Translations under genes and position numbers: made by a program
Notes under the pieces: model-generated
What the model saw: only the letters and a program-made list of their open reading frames with translations
Told to the model about the DNA's origin: nothing
The model's database searches: none
Assembly: GCA_963969495.1 (NCBI GenBank)
Contig: OZ018338.1
Location: 47,974,780-48,038,779 of the forward strand
Direction of reading: 5' to 3'
DNA: 64,000 nt
Source: Ceratothoa steindachneri
Lineage: Eukaryota; Arthropoda; Malacostraca; Isopoda; Cymothoidae
Shown here: one piece after another, positions 33,363-44,639 of the stretch
How positions within the stretch are numbered: position 1 is the stretch's first letter
How the letters are laid out: every line of letters begins with the position of its first letter

Positions 33363-33990
33363 AAATAAAAAGTTAAATAAAGTGTAAAGCGCGAAATAAC
33401 TAAATAATAGTGCAAAACGATAAAGTGTTAATAGTTAAACAAATAATAATTAATTAAACAAACAAGTTGAATAGAGAAATAAGTGAATAATTGAAATGTG
33501 ACAATTAACAGACAAACGTTCAATTTAGCGAATACAATAAACAGAAGACTATAAAATTAAAACTAATAACCAATGTGTAAATACAGTTAATTAAAACTAA
33601 GTACAGTATATGTGTAAATACAGTGAATTAAAGTTAAGTGTATTAGAAATAATAATAAGTATAACAGTATCTTAAACTTTAATACAGTGTTCAACTTAAC
33701 GAATAATATAGATAGAAGACTATAGAATTAAAACTAATAACCGATGTGTAAATACAGTTAATTAAAACTAAGTACAGTATACATGTAAATACAGTGAATT
33801 AAAATCATTTTCATTATATATAGTAATAAGTATAGCATTATCTAAAACTTAAACTAAAGTGACACATAAATGAATGATTAAAGATCAATTATAATTTAAA
33901 AACTATAACCCAATTAGTGGGTAAAATTAATTTATTTTTAAAACCCTGTAAGTGGGTACAACCTAAAACCAAAAAATGTCAAAAAGCTGA
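33363..33990 (+). mobile_element. AT-rich 3' region of the ORF1-only element, with ~171 bp tandem duplication
   Basis: The segment from about 33519 to 33689 (CAATTTAGCGAATACAATAA, ATAGAAGACTATA, TGTGTAAATACAGTTAATTA) is repeated in direct orientation from about 33690 to 33860 with about 85-90 percent identity. It ends near AACCCTGTAAGTGGGTACAA and a CTCCTG...CAGGAG hairpin at about 33991-34013. There is no RT coding trace, so ORF2 was lost or never present. Confidence 0.65.
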
Positions 33991-34199
33991 GCTCCTGCGT
34001 GTACTCTCCAGGAGAACCCCCTTTATGTAACTTTGCCTTCGACTATTACTTCTTCCTCTCCTCAACTATAAATTTTTTCCATTTTTTCACCACTTTTGTC
34101 TATATATATTTTTTTTTACATTGTGTAAATTTATGTAAATTTATTTATTTGATGTATGAAATACTTGTGCTTTTTTCTAATAAATATATCATCATCTTC
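33991..34199. other. No gene recognised
   Basis: T-rich sequence without motifs. Confidence 0.35.
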
Positions 34200-34650
34200 G
34201 TAAATTTCGTACCCATAATTCACATCTCTCTTCTCAGTAATTCATCTATAAAGATCTTAAACAGCCACGGGACATGACACAACCTTGCATCGCACCCACA
34301 GGTTTCTCGCAGCATTCACTCTAGTCATATTTCACATGCTATATGCATCACTTCCAACATAACTTTCCCCACCATCTTACAGTTTACCACACACTCTGTA
34401 TATCGAAGTAACCTCGCATACTGCTCCCCTTGCATTACGTTCATAAATTTGATCAAATCCATAAACCAACATACACACTATTAACTCTAAAATATCCTTG
34501 TTTGCCATTCCCTCGTTGTCTTTCTTGCACGATCAATCAGACTTTTACATGAAACAATCATCGGACTCATTTCCTTGTAATGCTTGCATACACACGTCTC
34601 CTTTTCCCACTCAAACAGTGGTACAACTACATCCTTACGCTTTTCAGACC
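34200..34650 (-). pseudogene. LINE RT fragment (RGVRQGCVMSP type), copy 4
   Basis: The minus strand near 34290-34210 reads MQGCVMS, then after a one-base shift WLFKIFIDELLRREM, the motif B block (RQGCVMSP.LFnifmDEvlRE). Upstream blocks are decayed. It lies just beyond the ORF1-only element. Confidence 0.6.
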
Positions 34651-34789
34651 TTCTGTAAATTTAATTGTTTTATAAAGAGGTCACTGAAATTAATTGAATA
34701 TAGATCAAGTGACCAACACATTAGACACATATAAAACAAGGTTGCCTACCAGGTATTGCTTTGTTTATTTAAACTGTAGCTCCTCCTGT

Positions 34790-35060
34790 AGGGCAAGAGA
34801 AAATACAGTTGTAGAGTGGTCAGTCATTCCCAAATATATATGACCACTCCACTTAGATGTATTCCAAGTGAGGTTAAGCAGCAATTAAACTCCCACTTCT
34901 TAAATGTTACATGAGCCGCTAGTACAGGGGGGAGGGGAGCTATAAAATTTCCACAGCATGCGACAGCCTCCCTCCACTCTAACTTAGTCCCTCAGGACAG
35001 CCTCACAGAAAGCGCGAGCCTACTTAATTGTGGTAACGTTGGTGGGGCAATGAAAGGAAT
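34790..35060 (+). repeat. Dispersed repeat R2, copy 3
   Basis: Carries GTAGAGTGGTCAGTCATT, GAGGTTAAGCAGCAATTAAA, TTACATGAGCCGC, GCATGCGACAGCCTCCCTCC and GTAACGTTGGT.GGGC in the R2 order, without the 33 bp array. The stretch AGGGGGGAGGGGAGCTATAA is shared with copy 2 (minus strand) but not with copy 1. Confidence 0.8.
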
Positions 35061-36455
35061 TCCTTAATCATCTAGAAAAGTCTCCTAGATTTCCTCAATC
35101 CTCTTTAGGAGTGCCACCGCTAAGACTGGGCGACCATCCATTTCTCTAAAAAGAGAATTTCAAAAGCCTTTTTGTAAGAGATAGCGTTTACTTTAACAGA
35201 AAACGAGAATTATGAGTCTCCTTGCGGTTTCTTCACCCCGCTATTTTTTTTTAGTGTTAAAATTGTTTAATTATTTATATGTATTAGGAAGTTTCTAGTC
35301 TCATCATTGGCACTAGAAACAAGAGTGTTTGGCACTTTGGGACTAAAATTTCTAATTTAATATAATTTAAAATGAGAACAGTGCATTTTAGGATAAGTTA
35401 CTTAATGCTGAAGAGTGAGATATCGACTACGTCTATAAAATATCGCTTTTTTACCCAGTTGTGATAATTTTTGTGGGGGGGGCGATACCTTAAAATTATA
35501 AGTCTAATCCACGGGACCAAAAAGTAAATCCTCAGAGCAAAAGTATTTGTAATTTTCAAGCGGTGAGATTTAACAGAAGATGCTCGATTATTACGGCGGT
35601 TAAAATCTTATGAAAGCCAATAGATAAATCTTACCCTCTTCCCAACTCACACTCAAATTTCACTTTTCACAAGGAAAATGAAACATTTTAGTTAATTTCC
35701 AAGAGAAGTCAGGCCGAGTTTAGGTTGAGATTAAGTTAGATAAAATGTTTTTTCTGTGTAAATCTTTGCCTTTATATCACCATTTCATTCTAATATTTAT
35801 ATATGTTCCTCTTGCGTTTTTACGGAGTGGCTAAGATATTTTTCGGAAGTTTCTGAGAGATTATCTAAAGAACAAGGTAATTCCTTGTTAAAGGTCAAGA
35901 TCAATAAAAAAAACAATGTAAACAAATAAACTATTGAATTAAAAAGCAATAGCAACGAAGGCATCTTTAGCGTAAAATTAATAATTAATAAGCAACAATC
36001 TTTAAAGTTTCGGTGCAAATATGGTTTCCCATGCTATACATAACATTCTAACCTTGCACAATGTATTTTTCTTATTTGCCGCACACCATCTTTTGTGCCA
36101 TACTATTCTAAAACTAGACACCGACTTTCGCACACAACACCTTCCTCCACACTGAGCCAAGCAGCATTCCCTTCCAAACTTATTCCCTATCAGAGTAAAA
36201 TTGTGACCGGCCCTGACATTGAACTTGGTCCACAAAAGAACCGGAAGCTACCCTTAACAAAGGACGTATCCGTTGATGGATTAACCCCACTTAATGTCCT
36301 TGGTAGAGGACTATCCGCGTTCGCAGAGGGTCGCTGCTTGAACGATCGTCGTCCAACCTCATCCGAAATACCTTATTTTTGAAGGGGTTACAACCCAACA
36401 CTTGGATGGGTTCAAGTCCAACCTCATCCATTATATCAGAAAACGCTAGGATGGG
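35061..36455. other. Unassigned region
   Basis: AT-rich to about 36000; then mixed composition with two short direct words (CCAACCTCATCC at about 36353 and 36419). No motif recognised. Confidence 0.35.
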
Positions 36456-36723
36456 TTACAGTGACGACGATTCTCCAAGGAAGCCTAACAATAGCTTAGA
36501 TTCGATCTCTAGCTCGCCGAAAATGTCGGCGCAATACTTCCGGCGCGGTGGAAGCTTGCTCTGGTAGCAGAGGCGTGGCAACAAATAGTCCAAGGTGTTA
36601 GCCTCCATGGGGCTGCTGTCCTGGGCAGAACCAGAGGCGCCACCGGCCAGAGAGCTACACCGAGCTCTCGGCGCCAAAGGCACTGTCGGCTGCGGATGTA
36701 GTGAGCCGCTGGCGACTCAGGGA
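36456..36723 (-). CDS. Possible host exon or retrogene fragment, product unknown
   Basis: A GC-rich, codon-like stretch on the minus strand. One frame reads MEANTLDYLLPRLCYQSKLP, PRRKYCADIFGELEIESK and LLLGFLGESSSL to a stop at 36456, preceded by about 30 open codons including SLAGGASGSAQDSSP. An AG after a weak pyrimidine tract (minus strand CATCCGCAG near 36695) could be an acceptor. The composition of the segment is unlike the AT-rich flanks. I do not recognise the protein, and the opposite strand also has a 69-codon frame, so this is a weak call. Confidence 0.25.
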
Positions 36724-37732
36724 AGCGTTGGACTGTACAACTCGTATTTCAGTGAAAGTATGTATAATATGGCGAAGCTCATCGCAAAAGTTTTGAACAT
36801 CTAATAATTTAGTGAGTCATATAACAATATATATTCGCCCATATTTTCTCTATATAGAATATCCAACCCTCTAAAAAAGGAGCAGCCAAAATATAAATAC
36901 AAAGCATAGAGACAGTTAATTAACCTACAGGGTGCGGTAAAAGATCCCGATACAAACATTGTCATTGGGTGTTTATTGAGTGCAATGCAATATAGTAACC
37001 AATAAAAACCGAATTCCCATTTACCACCCCTCAACCTGACTCAAACACTAAAGAAAAAGGAAATCGTTGAAACGGGTCTCGATTAGGGAAGAGGAAACCA
37101 TGGTTCCTATTACTTAAGACCGAGCCATAGAGGCCACCAACGAGGGCAGCGCCATTGCAATAATGAAGAGATATTTGCGATTTTGTGGCGAAAGCTCGAG
37201 AATGGGAGGCGACACAACTCTCCTCAGAAGGAGCCCTTTTCCCTCGTTCCACCGATTTCCCCCCTACTAAGATAAGTCAGGTGAATCCCGACTATAGCCT
37301 CCCCCCCCTCTTTGTTTAGGAAAGTGACCAATGAGCCCAAGTGTTTATCGCCCTCCTTCACTTGGAGTCGGGTCTAGCCATTAGGTAACACCAGAGTGGA
37401 CCCCACGACCAGTTAATGAAAGCAACATAAAGATCAAAATGACAATCACTGGTGACCTCGAGAGCACAAAGAGCCGGTCCTCGTTTTTGGGGGGAGGGAG
37501 GGAGGCTATTTGTATTTTGACATGAGTAGCTAAGAACTTTCGTTACTTCGGGTGAAGCAGGACCAGTTCCGCTTCGACAGGACTCCGTGTCGAAGCGATT
37601 TGAATACGAGAGAGGAAAGACAGCGGTGTTGTGATTAGCTATGTACGTGGTAACGTCGTTTAAAATTTATATAAGCACAGCGCGCCCACCAATTGGTGGC
37701 CAGACCTCTACATGGCTGACGTTTGTGTCCGC
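36724..37732. other. Unassigned region
   Basis: No motif recognised. A 14 bp palindrome CCACCAATTGGTGG lies at 37686-37699. Confidence 0.35.
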
Positions 37733-37797
37733 GCTCGCTTGCGATTGAACCCGACACCTTGACTGTAGAAATCCGACGCTATATCCCCGATGCGAGC
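37733..37797 (-). tRNA. tRNA-like sequence (pseudogene or SINE head)
   Basis: On the minus strand GCTCGC at the start pairs with GCGAGC at the end. ATATAGCGTCGGA is box A-like and GTGTCGGGTTCAATCGC is T-arm and box B-like. At 65 bases it is short and lacks a normal D arm, so a working tRNA is unlikely. Confidence 0.35.
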
Positions 37798-38609
37798 AAG
37801 AGCTCCATTTTTTTCGAAGAGAAATGACGATACGATGATGAAGAAGAAATTGAATAGGACCGATAGAGTGATATTTTAGGTTAAAGTAATATCTATCCAT
37901 TTTATTCTTAAAATGGAATAAAGTTCTTTTAAAGAATTACGAGGGTAAATCTTTCAATATGAGTAATTAGAGAAAAGTTATACGATATTACAGCGTTAAA
38001 TCTGTGGCAGATTCTGGCCACCGAATGTGCTGAGTTCGAGACATTAATTCTGGGGACATCATTAGTAAGAACATGAATGCAAGTACGATTTATTTGCTTT
38101 TATTTTACTTTTATTTTCCGCCGGCTCGGAGTGAATTTTGAGGACGTTTAATGTATAATATTTTATTATGGAAGGTTGCAAGAAAAGAGATTTTATTTTG
38201 TGCTGTATTACATAAGATCATTAATTTAACGATATTAGATGAATATGCGAAAATATAGTGACATATAGAAGATGCATTTTACTTCAGTGAGAATTACTAC
38301 TAAAGATTAAATCGCTCTTGATGCACTGAGATTAATAGCTTTAATTTAAACAGTGCAAAAACACTAATGTTACATATGTGAATCGATATTTGTTTGTTTT
38401 TTACCGTATGTTAAAGTTAGTGAACGCGCCGAGCGAATTAAATGTTCTCTAAGTTCGATCAAGTTAGTAGAAACCCGAGTGTAAAACTTGCTGGGTAAAT
38501 GGAGACGTAGGCTTAAATGCGTCGAGGGTGAAACACAGTGGAGAGGCGGTTAACAGCGGGCCCTTATCATAGTTACAAATGAAAGGTGAGAAGGGCTCGT
38601 TTAGTATTA
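37798..38609. other. AT-rich flank of the hAT element
   Basis: No motif recognised. Confidence 0.4.
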
Positions 38610-38617
38610 CATGGAGG
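38610..38617. repeat. hAT target-site duplication, left copy
   Basis: CATGGAGG directly before the element; the same eight bases follow it at 43619-43626. Confidence 0.93.
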
Positions 38618-38949
38618 CAGAGGTGGGCACTAAATACATTTAAAGTATTTAAATATTAAATACATGAGAAAAATGTATTTAGATACTAAATACATTTTGA
38701 AAATGTATTTAGTATTTAAATACTAAATACATTAAATATATTTATATACATTTTTAAATTCATTTCAAATACATGATATGCAATGACAATCGATAAGGAC
38801 CATTGGTATCACAACAAAAAAATATGCATTAAAATAAAATTGTATATTAAAATTACAAATGTAGGATTTTATGACAATTGGACTCAGGTACTACAAAATA
38901 AAAATAGAAAGTTCCATAGAAGGAAATTTCAGTGAGCTATTTATATCAG

Positions 38950-40600
38950 CATTACATTTAAGTAATATCAGTTGCTGAAATGTTTCGCCAGATAAAGAAC
39001 TCCGTTTTGGAGATAAGGTCAATCCTTCTAAAGAGAAGAGCCGTTCCACAGGAGCTGACGACGCAAGGGTGGTGTGGTATTTAATCTATATCTTTTTTAT
39101 GTTTGGATATCTATCTAAACTTTGAAGTGTTTTATTTGAATCCTGAAGATAATTGAACAATTCTAAATCTGCGGTTGATCGTGTTTGAGTGGGTTTTGTA
39201 AATCCAAAATAATCGTCACTGTCCGATACACCACTGGATGATTCAGCTTCGGGTCCCTCTGCTAAATTCTCAATCACTTGAATCATAATATTTTTAACAG
39301 TCTTGGGGGCTTGAACTGTCCCCTGAAATACTGATATCTAACCAGCGGAGTTTGAAGAATGGATGGCTTGTTGATGCAGAAATGGCATCTGTAACGCTGG
39401 CTTCATTTGCCAAGGTTAAATAAGATTGGTAGGGCTTTCTAAAGCCCTTAGTGACTGCACTTAGAAGAGGTTGGCAAAATTTCAGAGAACGTGACTGAAG
39501 GCTCTTCAGCTTTTTCTCCACAGTGAGCAAGGTAGGGAGCAATTCTCCATAAAAACAGTTTTGTTCTCCCTGAAGGCGATCAAGTGCCACTGCAATAGGA
39601 GCCAAAACTGAGACATACTCCACAAGAAATTCAATTTCGTGACTTCTGAACACTGTAAGTTCAAGGGACGTCATGAGTTGATGTAATTTGTCCTTCTGTT
39701 TTAAAATAATGCCAATGCATCAAACAAAGAGTTCAACCTTGTAATACAAGCCACCTTTAATGAACAGTTTATAACAGTTTTTATAAGCTCTGCTGATTTT
39801 GGACTATCGCTTTTTTTCCATAATGATGAGCATTTTCCCATCGCAGCATGATTGATATTTGCAAAAGAAGATATTTTCAGTGCCGGTTTTGCATCAGTTG
39901 CGGCGACGTGACTGAGTGTGTGTGAGGCACAGCGCACATGCTTAGGTAGGCTGAAGCTGCATGGGGGAGACAAAAGGTCTTCTTCCTGATCTAAGGCACT
40001 TCTAATTAAGAAAGTATCCTCCAGCTCATGCTCACCCTGATCTTCTTCACCTACCTGGATTCCATCTTTGCAGCAGTGACCGCAAATTCCTTAAACGCTT
40101 TAACAAAATTAAAGCCGTTATCAATGATGGTGCTGGTGATTTTCTGCAGAGGGATATTGTATTCATTGATGATATTCTCCATATGTTCAGCAATCTTGAT
40201 GTAGTTATGTTCTGCTTTGAAGCGACGGCATGCCAATACTCCACTGTGACGGACAAGGACAGCTTCTCCAAGCTGACAAAAAAGTGAAAAACAGTCTAAT
40301 GTTTGTCTCATAAATTTTTCCATAAATTTTACATATTGGTATAATAGAGATAAATTCCACCAACAAATAGGTCTGCTTTCCCCCAAGAGCTGATAACTCT
40401 CTAACTGCAATGACATTTTCAATTTCATATTTCATAAAGAGCAAAATCTTAACATAACCAATGAACTGTAACGCCCAAAAAACTACGGTGACGAGTTGAC
40501 CAAATATCTGCAGTAAGGCATATTTAGAGGTGCTGTCTAGTTTATTCTTCAGTAGAGCTCTTGTCACTTTCTCTTCTTCTATAAGATTTCGGCCTAGCGT
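38950..40600 (-). pseudogene. hAT transposase, catalytic and dimerisation parts
   Basis: Reading leftward from 40600: VLACRRFKAEHNYIKIAEHM then TSTIIDNGFNFVKAFKEF (RNase H-like core; family TDNG.NFVKAF), LPKHVRCASHTLSHVAATDA, KCSSLWKKSDSPKSAELIK with TRLNSLFDAL (family TRWNS), VEKKLKSLQSRSLKFCQPLL, and the C-terminal dimerisation region YPNIKKI, KYHTTLASSAPVERLF and SLSGETFQQLIL. Frameshifts separate most blocks and Trp is Leu in TRWNS. hAT transposases cut and paste with 8 bp duplications, which fits the flanks. A second copy of the C-terminal third lies at 62876-63480. Confidence 0.9.
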
Positions 40601-41044
40601 CCGCCTTGAAATGACGTCAACTGAAGAATTTATACCTGCGCTATAAAATGTAGCTATATGAATATCCTATAGCTATATAGGACTGGTACATTAATTAATA
40701 AATATATTATTAGTCCTTCATATTCAGAATTACATAGTAAAATATTGACTTTCAATATTGTTAGGAATATATACATTATCAAGCTTTATTTCCTACATTT
40801 TTGACGGGCGGGCATGCCCGTTTGATATAACGAAATACATCTTATATGAATTCATCTAATAACTACTTATAATCGATCAATAATTGTACTAAATATTCCT
40901 GAAAAAAATTATTCAATAATATCTTCAAGTAAATGATAGCGCGCTTTAAGAATATATGTCTTCCTTTATTTAACTTCGTTATATAGCCTACGTAGTGACC
41001 AATGATCTGAACGCTTTAGAATTCGGTCGTTATAAGAGCTTAAA

Positions 41045-42513
41045 TGTAAGGTAATCGGCCCTCTCCCTCCTCTCTCAGTTGAGACACGGGACGTTGACCA
41101 CAAACAGGCTGGCCGTGTAGACGCCACGGTTCAAACTCGTAACCACAGCGACTTCGCCCCTCGGCCTAATGAAAAGCAGAACGGTTAAAACTGCAAGATT
41201 TCCCCTAAGAACGTGTATTCCATTTCACCTCAAGTGCCAAATTAGAGACGTGTCTCTCTCAAGCCCGAAGGTCTATCAGGACCAGAGGTAAGATGTCCTG
41301 AGAAAAACCGTTGGAGGAGGAACCTTCATGCGGTCCGTCCCCCCCTCCTACCCCTACCCCAGTGGGCTGACGATGTATATATACCAAAAACTTGGGAAAA
41401 ACGAGGTAAAATACGTGAGTCAGCAAGGCTACGAAGTCCCATGCAAGAGGCTGGGCTACCAAGAGAAGGGACTAAGAAGCAGCTCATCCTCGAGCTAGTT
41501 CCTGGTTATCAAACCGAACTTTAAGTTAACTTGTCCAAGTTCAACTTATTCTCGTCAGAGAAACCCCAATCCTATTCTAGTGTAGCACAAAGCACCGAAA
41601 TAGTCCTAGACCTTGAGAAATACCAGAACTAAGAAGAAGAAGTTCATCCTCAAGCTAGTTCCCGGTGGTCACACCGAACTTTAAGTTAACTTGATTTAAG
41701 AATCAATTTCAACTTACTCTCGTCCGAGAACCCCTTCCCTCTCTTATCTTGGTGCAGCCCAAAGCACAGAGATAGTCCTCGCCCTTGAGGAAGACCCCCC
41801 CGAGTGAACTCCCCCCAGCACTCCGCTGAGTCAAAAGATTCCCGCCTGGCTCACCGCTAGCCAGTGCTAATTATTCTCCAGAATAATCCGAAGAGGAGAA
41901 AGGAACATTCGTTCACAATCCGGTTGTGACCGGATTGTGATATCATTTCTTGCCACGCTCGCAAAAGTCCTCTGTGGCTTTAACTCTTTTTCTTCCGCCA
42001 CGAGCCATATGGACGAGCGGCACGCGTCAACAAAAACAACAAGATTCCTGAGGTTACGTATCTCATAGAGTTCAAGGTCAGACTCAAATCCGTCGCAAGA
42101 GGGACCAAGGTATTTAAACTCCAGTAGAGACAGTTAACATTTTTTTTTATATTGTAGGGAGCGGTGGGTCAACCGTCACTATAATTTCGAGAGGTCAATT
42201 TAGAAAGCCTTACTTAAAATTGATTGTAGTCATTTCTGTGTATTTAGTGTGTATTATTTCTTTGGTTCATTTTTAATGTTTTTTTGTTTTAATTAAAGTT
42301 TATTTTGTTTTAACACATTTTTTATTCTATCTTCGAATCGCTAAGTACGGCACAAGGAACCCTCAAAGTTTAAAGAAGTCAATAATCAAGATAAGAATAA
42401 TCAAAAATATATAGCATTCTTAGAGAGATATACCATTAATCACAGGGTAGTACGTAAACAACCCATACGTACGAACATCCTGCCATCACTCGGTCCTTCC
42501 CGATACTACGACA
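41045..42513 (+). mobile_element. LTR of a Ty3/gypsy-type retrotransposon, copy 2 (nested in hAT)
   Basis: Starts TGTAAGGTAATCGG, ends ATACTACGACA, and matches the LTR at 24757-26352 over its length, including the TATATATA box about 330 bases in and the AATTAAAGTTTATTTTG polyadenylation-like region near the end. It is followed eight bases later by the primer-binding site. Identity to copy 1 is roughly 75-80 percent by eye, so the two are not the two LTRs of one young element. The internal region is missing. Confidence 0.8.
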
Positions 42514-42521
42514 TAAATATT

Positions 42522-42540
42522 TGGTGTCAGGTGTGGGGTG
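42522..42540 (+). other. Retrotransposon primer-binding site, copy 2
   Basis: TGGTGTCAGGTGTGGGGTG, matching the site after copy 1 (TGGTGTCAGATGTGAAGTG) at 16 of 19 positions. Confidence 0.65.
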
Positions 42541-43119
42541 CTTCCTATACCATGGCATTAACCTATACTACTAATACTATAATTGTAAACAACATTTGTA
42601 TCTCAGAACTCATCTTCTTTAATTAATCACACAAAAGCTGATTGCTCCATAGTTGATAGCGGGTGCACACCTTGTATGATAAAATCTGAAATCAGCTTAT
42701 CAACAACAGATTGTTTGACCTTCTTAGTATTCACCGCAAAAACTCCGGTAATGTCTTTACTTTAACACCGCTCCATGAAGGACCATCGTCTAATACTGAA
42801 CATTTTCTTTTTTAATCTTTTCTTTGAGCTGTCACATAGTTATCCGCTTTTTGCAACAAAGCAGGGTGCTTTCTCTGTTGATAAATGTACATAATCAGAT
42901 AATTGAAGGAGATTTGTTTCACGTTTCCATAATTCTCGTTAAATTCAATCAGCATATACTATAAATAAAGGTGTTGCAAAAGGAAGCAGGTAGGTTCGTG
43001 CGTGGTAAACCAACGCTACTTAACATTATCGTTAGCTACTAGCAATTTTGCCATTTTTTTTGAATAAGAAATAGTGAAACTTGTCAATTCAATTACGTAT
43101 CATATAATTAGCTTCAATA

Positions 43120-43240
43120 AATTCCTACCTTCAAATGAATGCGTAGATTGGAACTAGCATTGCTCGCCGCAGAAGTTTCGCCATTGCATGATGTACATAC
43201 ACACTTCACTTTTTTCTGTCTGAAGATTTCACTCTAATAA
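43120..43240 (-). pseudogene. hAT transposase N-terminus (BED-type zinc finger)
   Basis: Minus strand: FRQKKVKCVCTSCNGETSAA followed by SNASSNLRIHLK. The CxxC...S.L..HL pattern is the BED zinc finger that starts many hAT transposases and binds the element ends. It lies on the far side of the LTR insertion from the catalytic part and in the right order for the minus strand, which supports the split-gene interpretation. Only one finger half is clear and there is a frame change just upstream. Confidence 0.7.
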
Positions 43241-43618
43241 ACTTACCGTCTAGTAAAGGATGACTATAATTACATGATTATTTATCTTCCTCGTCTTTAT
43301 TATTGTCTAATCTCTCCATTTCACACTCTTTCGAAGAAGCTAAAGTTGCCATGCTCTCACTATTAAACCGAACATAACTGTGACCATCTGTTAACTGAAT
43401 TTGAATTGATGCAAGCAATCTTTCCTCACCGGCTCATGCAGTCAACCGTTTGTGTCATACAAGTTGCGACAAGCTAAAACATGCATTAAACGTTCTTAAC
43501 AGCTATATAAACCTATTATTAGTAAAGTATTTGAAAAAGTATTTAAATACATGATTTCAAATGCATTTACAAATACAATTTTAAATACATAAATGTATTT
43601 AAATACTGCCCACCTCCG

Positions 43619-43626
43619 CATGGAGG
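43619..43626. repeat. hAT target-site duplication, right copy
   Basis: CATGGAGG directly after the right terminus. Confidence 0.93.
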
Positions 43627-44099
43627 TTACTCTACGTGCAGAGACAGATGATGGCTTGACTCGTCTGAACTGCTATGAAGTGATTGAATCCTTTCCTAGA
43701 TAAGCTGGTTAAGTTTTCCCCCAAATTGTTTAAGTCTGGCATCTCCACTATTTAGAGTAAGATCTCGTTCCTAAGAAAGTTTACTTCCGGCAGGAAAAGA
43801 AAAGAGATATGGCGCTCTTATCTGGCGAGGCGCAGAAAAGGTTTTTTTTATCTTTATTTGCTTCAATGGGAACCGGAAGTTACCTTGGTCACACGGGAAG
43901 GCTGGTGTAGGTGGATGTAAGTCGTGTGGGCGTCCCGACAAATCTTTTTTCAATACGCAGGAATGCGTTATTTTTAGTGGCCGATCAGTATCTAACTAAA
44001 ATAGCAACTCATACTGTGTATTAGTGCAAACATTTAGCATTATAAGGATTTAGATGAGTTGACCGTGTAAAGGAGGATTTTATAGTGAAACCAAATCAA
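43627..44099. other. Unassigned region
   Basis: No motif recognised between the hAT element and the CR1-like LINE. Confidence 0.35.
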
Positions 44100-44430
44100 A
44101 CTCGTTCATTCTGACTTTGATTCATTTCGAAATTTATAGATTAATTTCGTCACATCCAAGTTGAACGTGTTCGATGGTTAAGATGTCTTTTAGCAAATGA
44201 GAAACCAAAATTTAACTACATATCTCAAGTGAGGTCGGATAAGCAATTTATATACTGGAAAAAATAATGTCTTTAGATTTAAACACAAAATTCTTGTTTA
44301 TGTAACCTTAAGTCTGTTCGCTTCGGGTGATGCTACAACATTTTTTTAACTTTTAGTTTGGTCGAAATTAATAGGCACGAATCTGTTTCAAATGTAGTCG
44401 TGTTTATGTCATCTTTGCCTACGCAATACA
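44100..44430 (-). pseudogene. CR1-like LINE copy 3, C-terminal part
   Basis: Minus strand: ASPEANRLKVT, TRILCLNLKTLFFPVYKLLI then RPHLRYVVKFW and VTKLI. This is the A..AN+.LG.I.R.F..K....yK.LvRPHLEY.vqfW..ATKLI end of CR1-type RTs. Its N-terminal part is found 4.4 kb away at 48865-50640 in the same orientation, with a Tc1-like element between. Confidence 0.78.
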
Positions 44431-44432
44431 CA

Positions 44433-44622
44433 CTCAGGTGACAAGTATTTGCACACTTAAATTTTCAATATTTCTGAAATATTTCGTACTTTCGTCTGGT
44501 TATAAAACAAATAGGAAACTCAGTAAACTTATATTTAACATAAAAAATACGCATAAAGATTTTCTTTGTATATAACAACAATTGGTAATAAAAAAAATAG
44601 CAGGTGACAAAAGTATTCAACC
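44433..44622 (+). repeat. Tc1-like terminal region with two direct repeats
   Basis: CAGGTGACAAGTATTTG at 44433 and CAGGTGACAAAAGTATTC at 44601 are direct repeats 168 bases apart, the layout of IR/DR-type Tc1 elements with outer and inner transposase sites. Confidence 0.6.
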
Positions 44623-44639
44623 AATAAAACTTTAGTCAT

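Larger units (their letters stand above)
38618..43618 (-). mobile_element. hAT transposon, 5.0 kb, with 8 bp target duplication
   Basis: Left end CAGAGGTGGGCACTAAATAC; right end, read inward, CGGAGGTGGGCAGTATTTAA. The terminal inverted repeat is about 12 bp with one or two mismatches and is continued by AAATACATTT/AAATGTATTT subterminal repeats at both ends. CATGGAGG flanks both sides. Transposase remains are on the minus strand at 38950-40600 and 43120-43240, separated by a gypsy LTR (41045-42513). So the hAT element was once complete and later disrupted. Confidence 0.93.
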
